Assembly: GCA_041398605.1 (NCBI GenBank)
Contig: JAWKUK010000025.1
Span: 47,021-111,020, forward strand
Source of the DNA: JAWKUK01 sp041398605
Lineage (GTDB): Bacteria; Planctomycetota; UBA1135; GCA-002686595
DNA length: 64,000 nt
Reading direction: 5' to 3'
The position numbers and the translations under genes were made by a program. The notes under the pieces were generated by a model, which saw only the letters and a list, made by a program, of their open reading frames with translations, searched no databases and was not told where the DNA came from. This document shows positions 18,401 through 26,167 of the stretch, piece by piece; the first letter of the stretch is position 1, and the number at the start of each line of letters is the position of its first letter.

Positions 18401-18887
18401 GCGCGCCGACGCCGGTCAAGCGGCCCGTGAAGCGCACAAACGCGCGCCAGCGGCTCGTGTCGACCGGGCCGCCCTGCGCGACGTAGGACGAGGGGTCGAG
18501 CCCGAGCTCGAAGCCGCCGACCGTGAGGTCGCGCGGGAGGCGGTAGTCCGCCGCGCGCATGCGCAGCTCGAAGCGCCGCGCACGGTCGGCGAGGTCCGCG
18601 ATCTCGGCCGTGAACTCAGCGGTCGAGTCGTCGTAGTCGAGCCACTGCTGACCGCCGACGAAGACAAACGTGCCGACGCCGTCGAGGTTCAGGGTGACGG
18701 CTTCGCTCGCCGCGATGCTGGGGTCGACGCGGACGTTGGAGGGGCTGAAACTGCTGACGATGACTGCCTTGTCAGGAGTGGTCCCGCCGTCGTCTTTACG
18801 ACCGCAGGGGACCCCCATCAGGACAACGCCCGTGAGGGCACAGACGAGTAGCACGACGCGGGAACCGCCGGAGCTAGGGAACTTCAT
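15411..18887 (-). CDS. Secreted protein built of six ~170-residue repeats
   Basis: A 1158-residue protein with an N-terminal signal (VVLLVCALTGVVLMGVPC, possibly a lipoprotein site at the Cys). The rest is about six related units of 150-190 residues. Each unit has a 'GHAFYLPGI..DFVFEPGA.FVERPDGTARL.G' opening, then a 'SPK.EL' phrase, a 'GGPID...W.YY' phrase, an 'AFQ.G.GA.GKN..GG.GWLD' phrase, and a closing 'GDININL'. The first unit is the most diverged. Between some units there are CAxC cysteine pairs, perhaps disulfides. It looks like an extracellular adhesive or structural protein of unknown family. The start at 18887 is chosen because the signal peptide begins there. It is followed by the strong hairpin at 15346. 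Confidence 0.85.
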   Translation of the reverse strand: MKFPSSGGSRVVLLVCALTGVVLMGVPCGRKDDGGTTPDKAVIVSSFSPSNVRVDPSIAASEAVTLNLDGVGTFVFVGGQQWLDYDDSTAEFTAEIADLADRARRFELRMRAADYRLPRDLTVGGFELGLDPSSYVAQGGPVDTSRWRAFVRFTGRLTGVGALAGTDLTLELDPGHILQLGEGANNANIYFGAFARLLWHRAAGAGIPDGGAATLSMTLQADRVLRAEAALSEQPFHGSASRHAITLPGITNTLVFVRGGQFTERPDGTARLTGIAAEESDPARAFYVDLRFIGRIEPDDAGFPPAGSPKLELNTSSYLANGGPIDPATWTYYADFYGSFVGLRDLAGARLEAVRRGPAFQLGVGANGKNGRLGGAGWLDTIVVQQPSNGTFIGGSTGGDININLDEAGSGNCAAPALREEGLARYEGGHAFWLPGINTDFVFEPGAQFVEHADGSARLFGVIYSESAPEKRFSVNVDLADRIDPAAPGYPPADSPKLELQSSAYAVHGGPVDPEGWHYYATLVGTLDGLAGMRGAQLHIERRGPAFQVGLGANGKNQHFGGSGWLDVTVLAQPQTGAHLPTEDLHGDINVDFEGDCATCAGGAQRDAAFAQYQGNHAFYLPGISHDFVFEPGARFVERPDGTAWLVGVLMSPTRPGWRFRASVDFTGRIDPGDAAYPPQGSPKKELVAAGFVEHGGPVDTRSWRYYTGTTGRLEGLESLAGAVVNVSRFGPPMQVGMGASGKNLDFGLASWINVTLEAQPTTGIALPGVLQRGDINLDLMGSCMDCAGGAPEDQEVSNLGGHAAFWFQGLGSSSFEFEGPGEFEERGDGTARLAGVLRDIAGGDQRWAIELRFADRMDPSLGDPLPEESPKRDLRSERYADNGGPIDFMRWRYYAHTEGELIGLGQHAGALAHLTQMGPAFQVGQGASGRNERYGAAGWLFTCVVSQPTNGPFVQIGTGDYNLDLFGCDVCAAPAPRDEAATTTSGGHAFYFPGIGTDFIFDGPAPFVERPDGTARLTGTIYRPNEPQKRFRVEVDLWQRVDPGMVGHAPVGSPKLELRGPMYVAGGGTIDPSSWRYYQAFEGRAYGEGVYGGGELFFTRMGPSFQIGYGASGKNLEYGGAGWLDVVVVRQPTAGTALVLTQGLHGDININLNSGCD

Positions 18888-19028
18888 GCCGCGGTATCGA
18901 CGGACCGGGGTGCGGACTTGAGGCGCCGAAGCGCCGGTGCGCCTGGCGGTTGTCCCGGCCCTACGCCTCGCAAAACGGCCCGAGCGCCGGCGCGCCACAC
19001 GGCGCGCCGGACGACCCCGCCCCCACCC

Positions 19029-19688
19029 TCACTTCCGGTCCTGGCCGAACTCCGGGTGCAGCGGGCCGCGCAGGAGCCCGCCGCGGGGGTCCAGGAACAG
19101 CCGGTGCGCCGCCTCGCGCGCGACCTCGGGCGTCGGGTCGTACACCGCAGACGAGAGCTGCGTGGCGAGCGCGTTCACGAGCAAGCCCCCCAGCCCGCCG
19201 CCGCCATTGCCTGACGCCTTCTGGACCGTCACGCTCTGGTGCCAGAGGTCCAGCCCCGTCTCCGTGTCGATGAGGCGCGCCGCGAGCGTCACGGTCGTCC
19301 CCGCGGTGAGCACTTGGTAGCTCGTGCCCCAGTCCTCCACGCTGAGGTAGAGCACCGCGTCCGCGCCGAAGATCTCGTTCAGCTTCGCGAGCGGCACCGC
19401 CTGCATCTCCGCCGACGTCGGCAGGCCGTTCTGCCGCATCATCGCGTCGACCACGGCGACGGGGAACACGTAGTAGCCGAGCTCCGCCAAGGGCCGCGTC
19501 ACGGTCGCCAGGGCGCCGTAACACGCGGCGGGCTCCAAGGTGTGATCCAGCGGCGGCAGCACGAGGATCGACCGCGGCTGGTGCTGGAGAAAGACCGTGT
19601 CATCGCGCGGCGGCGCCGAGGCGCAGCCGACGAGGGCGAGCGCGACGCCGAGCGCGAGCGCGCGAGCGGTCGAAGTGAGGGAGCTCAC
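19029..19688 (-). CDS. DUF799 (GNA1162-like) lipoprotein
   Basis: A 219-residue lipoprotein with signal ALALGVALALVGC (lipobox LVGC). The body contains PRSILVLPPLDHT, PLAELGYYVFPVAVVDAMMRQNGLPT and FGADAVLYLSVEDWGTSYQVL, which match DUF799/GNA1162. The GTG start at 19688 overlaps the previous stop by four bases. In other Gram-negative bacteria this family is encoded with CsgG-like and DUF4810 lipoproteins, exactly the set seen here, and the three are thought to form an outer-membrane or periplasmic complex of unclear function. A Gly-rich patch (GNGGGGLGG) sits near residue 165. Confidence 0.88.
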   Translation of the reverse strand: MSSLTSTARALALGVALALVGCASAPPRDDTVFLQHQPRSILVLPPLDHTLEPAACYGALATVTRPLAELGYYVFPVAVVDAMMRQNGLPTSAEMQAVPLAKLNEIFGADAVLYLSVEDWGTSYQVLTAGTTVTLAARLIDTETGLDLWHQSVTVQKASGNGGGGLGGLLVNALATQLSSAVYDPTPEVAREAAHRLFLDPRGGLLRGPLHPEFGQDRK

Positions 19689-20074
19689 GGCTGGCCCCCT
19701 TCCGCCTTCGGCTGCGCACCCATGCGCGCGAGCACGCCGTCGACGAACGCAGTGCTCTCGGGATAGAGCTCCTTCTCGGACAGGAACGCCGCGCGCGCAG
19801 AGTCGAGGTCGCCCTGCAACGAGTAGAGGTAGCCGACGTGCGCGTGCACCCCGGGCGGCACAGGCGATCCATAGTCGCGCGACGCGCGCACGACCTCCAA
19901 CATCCGCTCGAGCTCGCGCCCGACATCCACCGCGTCGGGGTTCGCGGTCAGCTCGTGCACGGAGTCCTCGTAGGCGCCCCAGCGATAGAGCGACCGCGGG
20001 CTGCTGCACGCCGTCAAGGGCACCAACGCCAACGCGACGAGCGCGGCGTTCACTGGGCGACGGTGGGCTTCCAT
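19685..20074 (-). CDS. DUF4810 lipoprotein
   Basis: A 129-residue lipoprotein with signal LVALALVPLTAC and the DUF4810 hallmark YRWGAYEDSVHEL just after it. The remainder is TPR-like (VHAHVGYLYSLQGDLDSARAAFLSEKELYPES). The ATG at 20074 overlaps the end of the csgG-like gene by 25 bases, and the stop overlaps the DUF799 start. It is the middle gene of a three-gene lipoprotein operon, and its family partners are the two neighbours. The exact job is unknown. Confidence 0.87.
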   Translation of the reverse strand: MEAHRRPVNAALVALALVPLTACSSPRSLYRWGAYEDSVHELTANPDAVDVGRELERMLEVVRASRDYGSPVPPGVHAHVGYLYSLQGDLDSARAAFLSEKELYPESTAFVDGVLARMGAQPKAEGGQP

Positions 20075-20739
20075 GCGCCGCGCTCCAATCCCTCGACGAG
20101 CTTGTTCACGGCGTCCGTGATCGAGAGGTTCAACACCTTGTCGCTCAGCGTCGCGTCATAACCCGACGTCGAGCCGAACCCGATGACCTCGCGATCGCTC
20201 AGCGCATACTCGCCGGCGCCTTGCACGGCGTAGACCACCTTCGATGTCGCGACATCGACGACGTTGATCGAGACCTTGCTGTACGCCACCTGCGTCTTGC
20301 CACGGCCGAGCACGCCGAAGAGCTGCTCATCGCCCGTCGTCTTCCGGCCGAACTCAGTGACCTGTCCCGTCAGCACGAGCTGCGCGCCGACGAGCGCCTG
20401 CGCTTCACCGGAGAGGCCGCTCTCCTGGCGCAGCGCAGCCAGGTTCTCGCGGTCGAGGAGGTCGAAGCGCCCCGTCTGCGCGAGGTGGGTCTGCAAGATC
20501 GTCTTGGCCTGGTTCCCGAGCCGGTCCTCGCCGTCGCTGAAGATCCCGCGCAGGTACGGCGACGCGTTCGAGAAGCGCCCGACGGACATCGGGTACTTGG
20601 GGCCGCTGTAGTTCGTGTCGTAGGTCGCCACGGTCGCGGTCGCGACGGTGCGGCTGTGCTCGGTGCTCTGGCACGCGGCGGCGAGGAGCACGAGCGGCAA
20701 GGCCCATGCGAACTTCGAGGCAAGGAAGGCGTCAGTCAT
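20050..20739 (-). CDS. CsgG-family outer-membrane lipoprotein
   Basis: A 229-residue lipoprotein starting MTDAFLASKFAWALPLVLLAAAC (lipobox AAAC, weak but clear). The CsgG domain is recognisable in IFSDGEDRLGNQAKTILQTHLAQTGRFDLLDRENL, GAQLVLTGQVTEFGRKTTG and SINVVDVATSKVVYAVQGAGEYALSDREV. In curli systems CsgG is the secretion pore. In this three-gene arrangement with DUF4810 and DUF799, the pore function is not established. The ATG at 20739 is preferred to an upstream ATG at 20784 because the signal peptide then starts properly. Confidence 0.88.
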   Translation of the reverse strand: MTDAFLASKFAWALPLVLLAAACQSTEHSRTVATATVATYDTNYSGPKYPMSVGRFSNASPYLRGIFSDGEDRLGNQAKTILQTHLAQTGRFDLLDRENLAALRQESGLSGEAQALVGAQLVLTGQVTEFGRKTTGDEQLFGVLGRGKTQVAYSKVSINVVDVATSKVVYAVQGAGEYALSDREVIGFGSTSGYDATLSDKVLNLSITDAVNKLVEGLERGAWKPTVAQ

Positions 20740-20874
20740 CGTGAGGGTCTCTCTCAGGGCGCGGCGTGGATGGGGCTCAATCATGCCGCCGGCCGCGCGA
20801 GTGAGAGTCTACGCCGAACATCGGGGCACATTCGCTTGGCGCCACGCAGCGCGGCGGAATGACGCCGCCCTTGG

Positions 20875-20914
20875 CCATGCTGCCATGCGGCCATGCGGCC
20901 ATGCAGCCATGCGG
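20875..20914. repeat. 8-bp tandem repeat, five copies
   Basis: CCATGCNG is repeated five times without gaps (third-from-last to last bases vary as CTG, CGG, CGG, CAG, CGG). It lies between the csgG-like start and the end of yhaN, next to a CCGGGCGCCCGG palindrome at 20919-20930 that could help end yhaN transcripts. Confidence 0.9.
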
Positions 20915-20953
20915 GCGGCCGGGCGCCCGGGCGGCCCCCGCCGGCGCGGCGCT

Positions 20954-22510
20954 TCACTCGAGCGCGCCCTGGGCGGCGCGCTCGCTCTCCCCCAAGAGGC
21001 GCACGACGTCCACCGCCACGCCCGTCCGAGTCAGCCGCTCGGCCGTCTCCGCGACGCGCGAATGGTGCGAGAAGACGATGACCTGCGTCGTCGCGCCGAG
21101 CTCGGCGAGCACACGCAGCGCCGCTTCGGTGCGCTCGTCGTCGAAGTTGACGAAGAGGTCATCCGCGATGAACGGCATCGGCTCGGCGACGCGCAGCATG
21201 TGCTCGACGCTCGCGATGCGCAGCGCGAGGTAGAGCTGGTCGCGGGTCCCGGTGCTCATCCCGTCGACGTGGACGGTCTGGCCGTCGGGCCGACGGGCGA
21301 CCATGACCGCGCGGCCTCGGTCCTCGGAGGGGTGGAGCTGGGCATACGCGCCCAGCGTCAAGGTCTGGAACAGCGCCTGCGCGCGCGCCAGGATCGGGCC
21401 TTGCGTCTCGCGCCGATAGCGGTCGACCTCGCGCTCCAGGAGCCGCCGCGCGAGCTTCGTGTGCAAGTAAGCGCGCACGTCGCCCTCGAGCTCCGCCTCG
21501 AGCTCGGCGAGGCGCGCCTCGTGCATCGCCGCCTCATCCGAGCCGAGGCCTTCGACGCGCGCTGCGAGCTGCGCCACGCGGCTCGCGCGCTCGGCGCCCT
21601 GGTCCTCCAACGCAGCGAGCTCCTCCTGCTGCGCCCGCAGCTCGACTTCGAGGTCCGCGGTCTCGCGCTCGCCCGCCTCCTCGAGGACGGCCTCCGGTGT
21701 GCGGCCGCCGGCGTGCTCGTGGAACGCGCGTGTGAGCCGCGCGATCTCCTCGTCGAGCGCCCGGGCCTGGTCGGACGCGAGCGCGCGCGCGACACATTGC
21801 GCCGTCGACGCGAGCCCGAACTCCGCCCCGATCGCGTCGATGGCGCGCTGGAGCTCGCCCAAGCGGGCCGCGGCCAAGGTCGCCTCCGCCGCCTCGCTGG
21901 CCAGCTGGCGCTCGAGCGCGACGAGCTGCGACTGGGCGCGCTTCGCGCCCTCTACCGCCGCGATCAGGCGCGTCAGCCGCGCGTCCGCCAGCGCGACCTC
22001 CGCGTCGTCATGAGCGAGCGCGTCACCCAGCGTCTCCTCGTCCACTCGCACGAGCAGCGCGTCACAGGTCGCGGCCACGTCACGCGCGAACGCGTCGAGG
22101 ACCTGCCGCTTCTGCTCGGCGCGCGCCGCAGCGCGCGCGAGCTGCGCCTCGGCGGCGCGCACGTCGACGAGCGAGCGCAGGCGCCGACGCGCCGCCTCTG
22201 GGCCAGCGTTCGGGTCGAGGTGCTGCGCCGCGGCCCAGGCCGTCCAGGCGGCCTGGGCCTTACCCTCGAACTCGCGCGCAGCGTCGAGGTCAGCAGCCCG
22301 GAGCGCGTGGGCCTCCTCGGCCTGCCGAACGATTTCGCCCTCACGCGCGGTGACGTCAGCGACACGCCCCAGCAGCGCAGCGCGGCGCTCGCACCAACGC
22401 AGCATCTCGCTGGGCGAGAGCGGGACGAACCCCGCGCCGCTCCACGACGCGCGCCACTCCGCGAGGGCGTCCGCTGCGCGTGCCGCGCGCGCGCTCTCCT
22501 GGCCCTGCAC
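20954..22510 (-). CDS. YhaN-like AAA ATPase, C-terminal part (separated by frameshifts)
   Basis: This segment of 518 residues from GTG 22510 holds the second half of an SMC/Rad50-like ATPase: long Ala/Glu/Arg-rich coiled coil to about residue 370, then ABC signature-like STGTRDQLYLALRIA, Walker B PFIADDLFVNFDDERTEAAL and an H-loop IVFSHHSRV. It is the missing half of the gene 22604-24328. Both pieces are in the same frame, but the DNA between about 22520 and 22655 continues the protein in another frame (VERAMRLADDLVDRH...). Restoring one base at each end would join the whole protein of about 1120 residues. It is either a sequencing artefact or a truncated gene; on its own it lacks the P-loop. 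Confidence 0.8.
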   Translation of the reverse strand: MQGQESARAARAADALAEWRASWSGAGFVPLSPSEMLRWCERRAALLGRVADVTAREGEIVRQAEEAHALRAADLDAAREFEGKAQAAWTAWAAAQHLDPNAGPEAARRRLRSLVDVRAAEAQLARAAARAEQKRQVLDAFARDVAATCDALLVRVDEETLGDALAHDDAEVALADARLTRLIAAVEGAKRAQSQLVALERQLASEAAEATLAAARLGELQRAIDAIGAEFGLASTAQCVARALASDQARALDEEIARLTRAFHEHAGGRTPEAVLEEAGERETADLEVELRAQQEELAALEDQGAERASRVAQLAARVEGLGSDEAAMHEARLAELEAELEGDVRAYLHTKLARRLLEREVDRYRRETQGPILARAQALFQTLTLGAYAQLHPSEDRGRAVMVARRPDGQTVHVDGMSTGTRDQLYLALRIASVEHMLRVAEPMPFIADDLFVNFDDERTEAALRVLAELGATTQVIVFSHHSRVAETAERLTRTGVAVDVVRLLGESERAAQGALE

Positions 22511-22603
22511 GCCCTCGAGCCGGGACGCAGGCGCCCGAGCGCGGCCTCGAGCTGGGCGCGCCGCGCGGCCTGGACCGCTTGGTCCGCGTGACGATCGACG
22601 AGG

Positions 22604-24328
22604 TCATCCGCGAGGCGCATCGCGCGCTCGACGGTGAGCGCCGCGTCGGGTGTCGAGAGTCGCGCGAAACGCAGCGAAGAGGGCCGCATCGCGCGCGCGC
22701 CGCGCGGCCTCGACTTCGGCGCGGGTCGGCGGGGCACCCTCGGGCGCGAGCGCCAGCTCCTGTAGCTGCGCCTCGACCGCGCGCAGCTCCGACTCCAGCG
22801 CGCCGCTGCGCTGCGCGAGCAGCGCGCGCTCGTCCTCGAGCGCTGCCCAAGCACTTTCGTGCGCCTCGAGCGTGCTCTTCGATGGCAGCCGCAGCGCGCG
22901 CAGCGCATCGAGCTCCGCCCAGACGTCGCGCGCCTGCTGCGCGCTCGGTACGCCCACCGGTGACGGTGTGGCGCTCGCGCGCCCATCGCAAGGCGCCAGG
23001 TCATCGAGCGCCGCCGCGACCTCAGCGGCGCGCTCCGCGCGTGAACGCGCCGCGTCAGCCTGAGCGCGGCTCAACCACACCGCCGCGTGCTTCGCCTCCC
23101 TGGCGGCGCGCTTGACTTCGCTCTCCGCGCGCTGCATGCGCTCGATGTGCGCGTCCGCGGCCTCCGCGAGCTCGTCGGTCGTGGCTGTCGCGGCGGCCCC
23201 GTCTGCGGCGGACCCGTCTGCGGCGGACCCAGTCGCGGCGGCCGCACGCTCGGCGCCGGCGCGTCGCAGGGCCTCCCCGCGCTTCGCCTGCGCCTCGTTG
23301 TGCTCAGCGCGCGCCTGAACGAGGTCCTCTGCCGCCGCGCGGAACGCGCCCCGCCGTTGGCTCAGGGCGTCGACCGCGGGGACCGCCTCCAAGACGTCCG
23401 CGCGCGCCTCCGCGCGCAGATGGACCTGCGTCGCCTCCGCCTCAGCGACTCGCCGCTGGCGCTCCTCCTGGCTCGCGAGGAGCTTGGCGCGCTCGTCGGA
23501 AGAGCGCTGGACACGCGCCGAGGTCTCGCCGTCGAACGGGGTGAACTCGCCGAGCGCGGCGCGCGCGCGGCGCTTGTCCTCGAGCGGCCCCAGCGCCGCC
23601 AACGCGCGCGCGAGCTGCATCAGGCCGTCGATCCTGCGCCGCAGCGCGCGCTGGCGCTCGATCGCGGCGTCCTGCTCCTTGCGCGCAGTCGTCAGCTTGC
23701 GACGATCTCCCTCGAGCGCCGACTCGGACAGCGTCGCGCGCTTGAGCGCCTTCGAGACCTCGCCGTACTCGCTCAGCGCCCGGTTCACGCGCGGCTTGGA
23801 CGATCGCTCTGCGTAGAGGTCACGCTCGTCCTCGTCGAGCCGCGCCATCACGTGGGCGAGGCGTTGCCCGCCGAGCCCCGCGCCAAAGAGCGCGCGCCCG
23901 ATGTCGCCCTCGCCCTTCAAGAGGTCGCGCCCGCCGGCGACCATCGTCTCGAGGTCGAGCCCGAACAGCGTCACGAACTGCTGGCGGTCGAAGTTGCCCA
24001 AGAACGGCGCCAGGCGCTCGGCCTCGAGCTCTGTGTCGTCGAGCGCGTTCCAAAGCGGTGCCTTGGTGGCGGTTCGGCGCGTGAACGCGATGGCCTCGCC
24101 GTTCGCGCGCACGAGCTCCGCGCGCAAGCGCAACCGGCTGCTGTCGAAGCGGAAGCTCTGCGCGCCCGCGGCCATCCCGAACAGCACCGAGCGCAGGGCC
24201 TCCAGCGTCGTGCTCTTGCCCGCGCCGTTCGGTCCGTACACGAGGTGCAACCCGGCCGCGTCGCTGAAGCGCAGCGTGAGGTCCTCAAAGGCGCCGTAGG
24301 GCGCGAGGCTGAGCTGCCGCACCTTCAT
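22604..24328 (-). CDS. yhaN: YhaN-like AAA ATPase, N-terminal part (frameshifted near its end)
   Basis: A 574-residue piece beginning MKVRQLSLAPYGAFEDLTLRF with Walker A YGPNGAGKSTT (about 31-41), a LFGLDLETMVAGGRDLL region and then coiled coil. This is the N-terminal half of the YhaN family, a Rad50/SbcC-like ATPase that works with the nuclease YhaO encoded just upstream (ATGA overlap at 24325-24328). The reading frame ends at TGA 22604, whereas the conserved sequence shifts frame around 22655-22670 and returns near 22530. An inserted Ala/Gly-Ser repeat (GSAADGSAADG, coded by 15-bp units near 23200) lies in the coiled coil. The frameshift pair leaves the ATPase split in the sequence as given. 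Confidence 0.85.
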   Translation of the reverse strand: MKVRQLSLAPYGAFEDLTLRFSDAAGLHLVYGPNGAGKSTTLEALRSVLFGMAAGAQSFRFDSSRLRLRAELVRANGEAIAFTRRTATKAPLWNALDDTELEAERLAPFLGNFDRQQFVTLFGLDLETMVAGGRDLLKGEGDIGRALFGAGLGGQRLAHVMARLDEDERDLYAERSSKPRVNRALSEYGEVSKALKRATLSESALEGDRRKLTTARKEQDAAIERQRALRRRIDGLMQLARALAALGPLEDKRRARAALGEFTPFDGETSARVQRSSDERAKLLASQEERQRRVAEAEATQVHLRAEARADVLEAVPAVDALSQRRGAFRAAAEDLVQARAEHNEAQAKRGEALRRAGAERAAAATGSAADGSAADGAAATATTDELAEAADAHIERMQRAESEVKRAAREAKHAAVWLSRAQADAARSRAERAAEVAAALDDLAPCDGRASATPSPVGVPSAQQARDVWAELDALRALRLPSKSTLEAHESAWAALEDERALLAQRSGALESELRAVEAQLQELALAPEGAPPTRAEVEAARRARDAALFAAFRATLDTRRGAHRRARDAPRG

Positions 24329-25608
24329 GCGCTGGACCCTCCGTGCGGCGCCTCTTGGTGCCGCAGCAGCGCAGCGAGATAGCGCGCCGCAGGCTCGACC
24401 GCCGCGCGCAGCACCGCCGGGTCCTTCGGCTGCAGCGCCGCGGCGACGTTGGGGGGCAGGCGGTCGCCGAGCCGCCCGAGGTCAGCGGCGAGCGCGGTGA
24501 GCTCCTCGTCGTCGAGGCCGGCCCCAGAGAGCCGCTGCGCGAGCGCCGCGAACGCGTCGCCGCTGCGCTGCGCCTGGGCCTCGACCTGCGCAACGCCTTC
24601 CGTCTCGATGAGGACCTTCTCGACCCAGAGCTCGGCGGACACCGAGAGCCCGAGGTTCCGGACCTCGCCCTCCACCCGCCGGGGGTCCGCGCGCAATGCC
24701 CCGTCGAGCAGTGTCGTGCCGCGGAACGTCACACGCGCCGCAACGAGCCGCCCGTCGGCGCTGCGCAACGCGAGGCTCAGCGCGCGCTCGAGTGCGACGA
24801 AGGCGGCGGCCTCAGTCTCGATGCCCGTGAGGTCCTGCTCGATGTGCGCCCAACGAGCCACGTCGCACTCGAGCGCCTCGACCGCGCTCACCTGTCCCTC
24901 CACGACGCGCACCAGCGTCGCGCCTTTCGGCCCGAGCTCGCGCGCGTGGCGCCCCTGCAGGTTGCCCGGGAACACGATCCACGGGTCCTGCGACACGACC
25001 TGGCGCTGGTGGATGTGCCCGAGGGCCCAATAGTCATAGCCCTTCGCCTGCAGGTCAAGCGGCGTGCAAGGCGCATAGCGCCCGTGCCCTTCGTAGCCCT
25101 CGAGCCCGGTGTGCAACACGCCGATGTTGAAGGCGCCGGGGAGCGGCGCGGGGTAGGCGCGCACGAGGTTTTCGGTGACGTGCGGCACCGCGAAGCTCTG
25201 GCCGTGCAGCGCGACGTCGAAGCCCTCGAGCGTGTGGGTCACCGCAGCGTCGGTCGGGAACTCGTAGACGCCCGGGCCATGGCGCAGGCCCTTGGTCAAG
25301 CGGCTCTCGGCGTCGTGGTTGCCGCGCAGCAGCACGAGCGCGATCCCCGCCTCCACGAGGCGCCGGGCCTCGGAGGTGAACCAGAGCCCGGAGTTGTAGT
25401 CGCGCCAGTCCCCGTCGAAGACGTCGCCTGCGACGATGACAAACGCGACGCGGTGCGCGAGGGCCGCCTCGACCAAGTTTACGAAGGCGGCGCGCGTCGC
25501 GTTGCGCAGCCGCTCGACGGGCGCCCCGGGATACCGCGCGAGGCCGCGCAGCGGGCTGTCGAGGTGCAGGTCTGCGGCGTGCAGGAAGGTGAACGTGCGA
25601 GCCGTCAT
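24325..25608 (-). CDS. yhaO: YhaO-like Mre11/SbcD metallophosphoesterase
   Basis: A 427-residue DNA-repair nuclease of the SbcD/Mre11 type. The calcineurin-like motifs are all present: DLHLDS, GDVFDG, LRGNHDAES, and GHIHQRQVVS. In this family the metal-binding domain is followed by a capping region and a C-terminal helical part that contacts the YhaN ATPase, as here (about 280-427). The ATG at 25608 is preferred over a GTG at 25617. It is the first gene of a two-gene unit with yhaN and overlaps it by four bases. It probably processes DNA ends or branched DNA together with YhaN. Confidence 0.9.
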   Translation of the reverse strand: MTARTFTFLHAADLHLDSPLRGLARYPGAPVERLRNATRAAFVNLVEAALAHRVAFVIVAGDVFDGDWRDYNSGLWFTSEARRLVEAGIALVLLRGNHDAESRLTKGLRHGPGVYEFPTDAAVTHTLEGFDVALHGQSFAVPHVTENLVRAYPAPLPGAFNIGVLHTGLEGYEGHGRYAPCTPLDLQAKGYDYWALGHIHQRQVVSQDPWIVFPGNLQGRHARELGPKGATLVRVVEGQVSAVEALECDVARWAHIEQDLTGIETEAAAFVALERALSLALRSADGRLVAARVTFRGTTLLDGALRADPRRVEGEVRNLGLSVSAELWVEKVLIETEGVAQVEAQAQRSGDAFAALAQRLSGAGLDDEELTALAADLGRLGDRLPPNVAAALQPKDPAVLRAAVEPAARYLAALLRHQEAPHGGSSA

Positions 25609-26167
25609 CGGCCGCACAGGCTACACCGATCGCGGGGGCGGCGGGGGTGCGGCGAGACGACTGCTGCCGACTCGCACGCACCCGATGGAGCTCAGCGGCC
25701 GAACACGAGGCCCGATCCCTCCAACGTCTGCCGTTTGGCGTAAATCCCGGCGCCACGCCGTAGGCGCACAGCCCGCAGGTGCGCGCTGGTGAGTCACGGG
25801 TCAACGCGCGTGGCGCCGCCGCCCGAGCCCAAGAAGACGCCGTCTCCGTCGCGGGTCCGGGCGCCGCCCGTCGCGTTCGCCATCGAGCGGCAGTAGCGCG
25901 TGAGCTGGTTCACGAAGTCCGTCGTCAAGCCGCCATTCACGCTGACGTCCGCGCCGGTCAACAGCGCCGAATGGGACCCGTTCGTCGGCCACGGCAACAC
26001 AGAGTCCGCATGGTGCGGGCTGCAAAGCACCCCGCTGACGCCGCCAGGCGGGCTGGGCTCGTGGCTTTCCTGGGAATCCCCGTCGCGCCCGAGCGCGCGC
26101 GCCTTTCTTGCAGGTGAACGCGGCGCCGAGCGAAGGCGCTGCACCCTCTGTCTCAGCCCGCCTTACC
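25609..26167. other. Intergenic region with one possible gene fragment
   Basis: The 559 bases separate yhaO (minus) from the secreted-protein gene at 26168. On the minus strand, 25801-26144 has a coding-like stretch (listed separately). The remainder, especially 25609-25800, shows nothing recognisable beyond room for the yhaO promoter. Confidence 0.5.
25801..26144 (-). pseudogene. Possible remnant of a secreted protein (C-terminal fragment)
   Basis: The last 80 residues of this frame look like real protein: ADSVLPWPTNGSHSALLTG, ADVSVNGGLTTDFVNQLTRY and ATGGARTRDGDGVFLGSGGGA, with good G/C third positions and a stop. The first 35 residues are Arg/Ser/Pro-rich and look like read-through of non-coding DNA. 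No start, signal peptide or family is evident. I read it as the leftover 3' end of a gene whose front was lost, but it could be a false frame. Confidence 0.35.

Noticed and set aside
15450..18851. A 1133-codon open frame on the plus strand opposite the six-repeat gene
   Set aside because: It is the usual antisense shadow in GC-rich DNA; the sequence is rich in Arg/Ala/Val without domains, while the minus strand has clear repeats and a signal peptide.
20648..22591. A long plus-strand frame across the yhaN region
   Set aside because: It is antisense to the ATPase half with Walker B and signature motifs.
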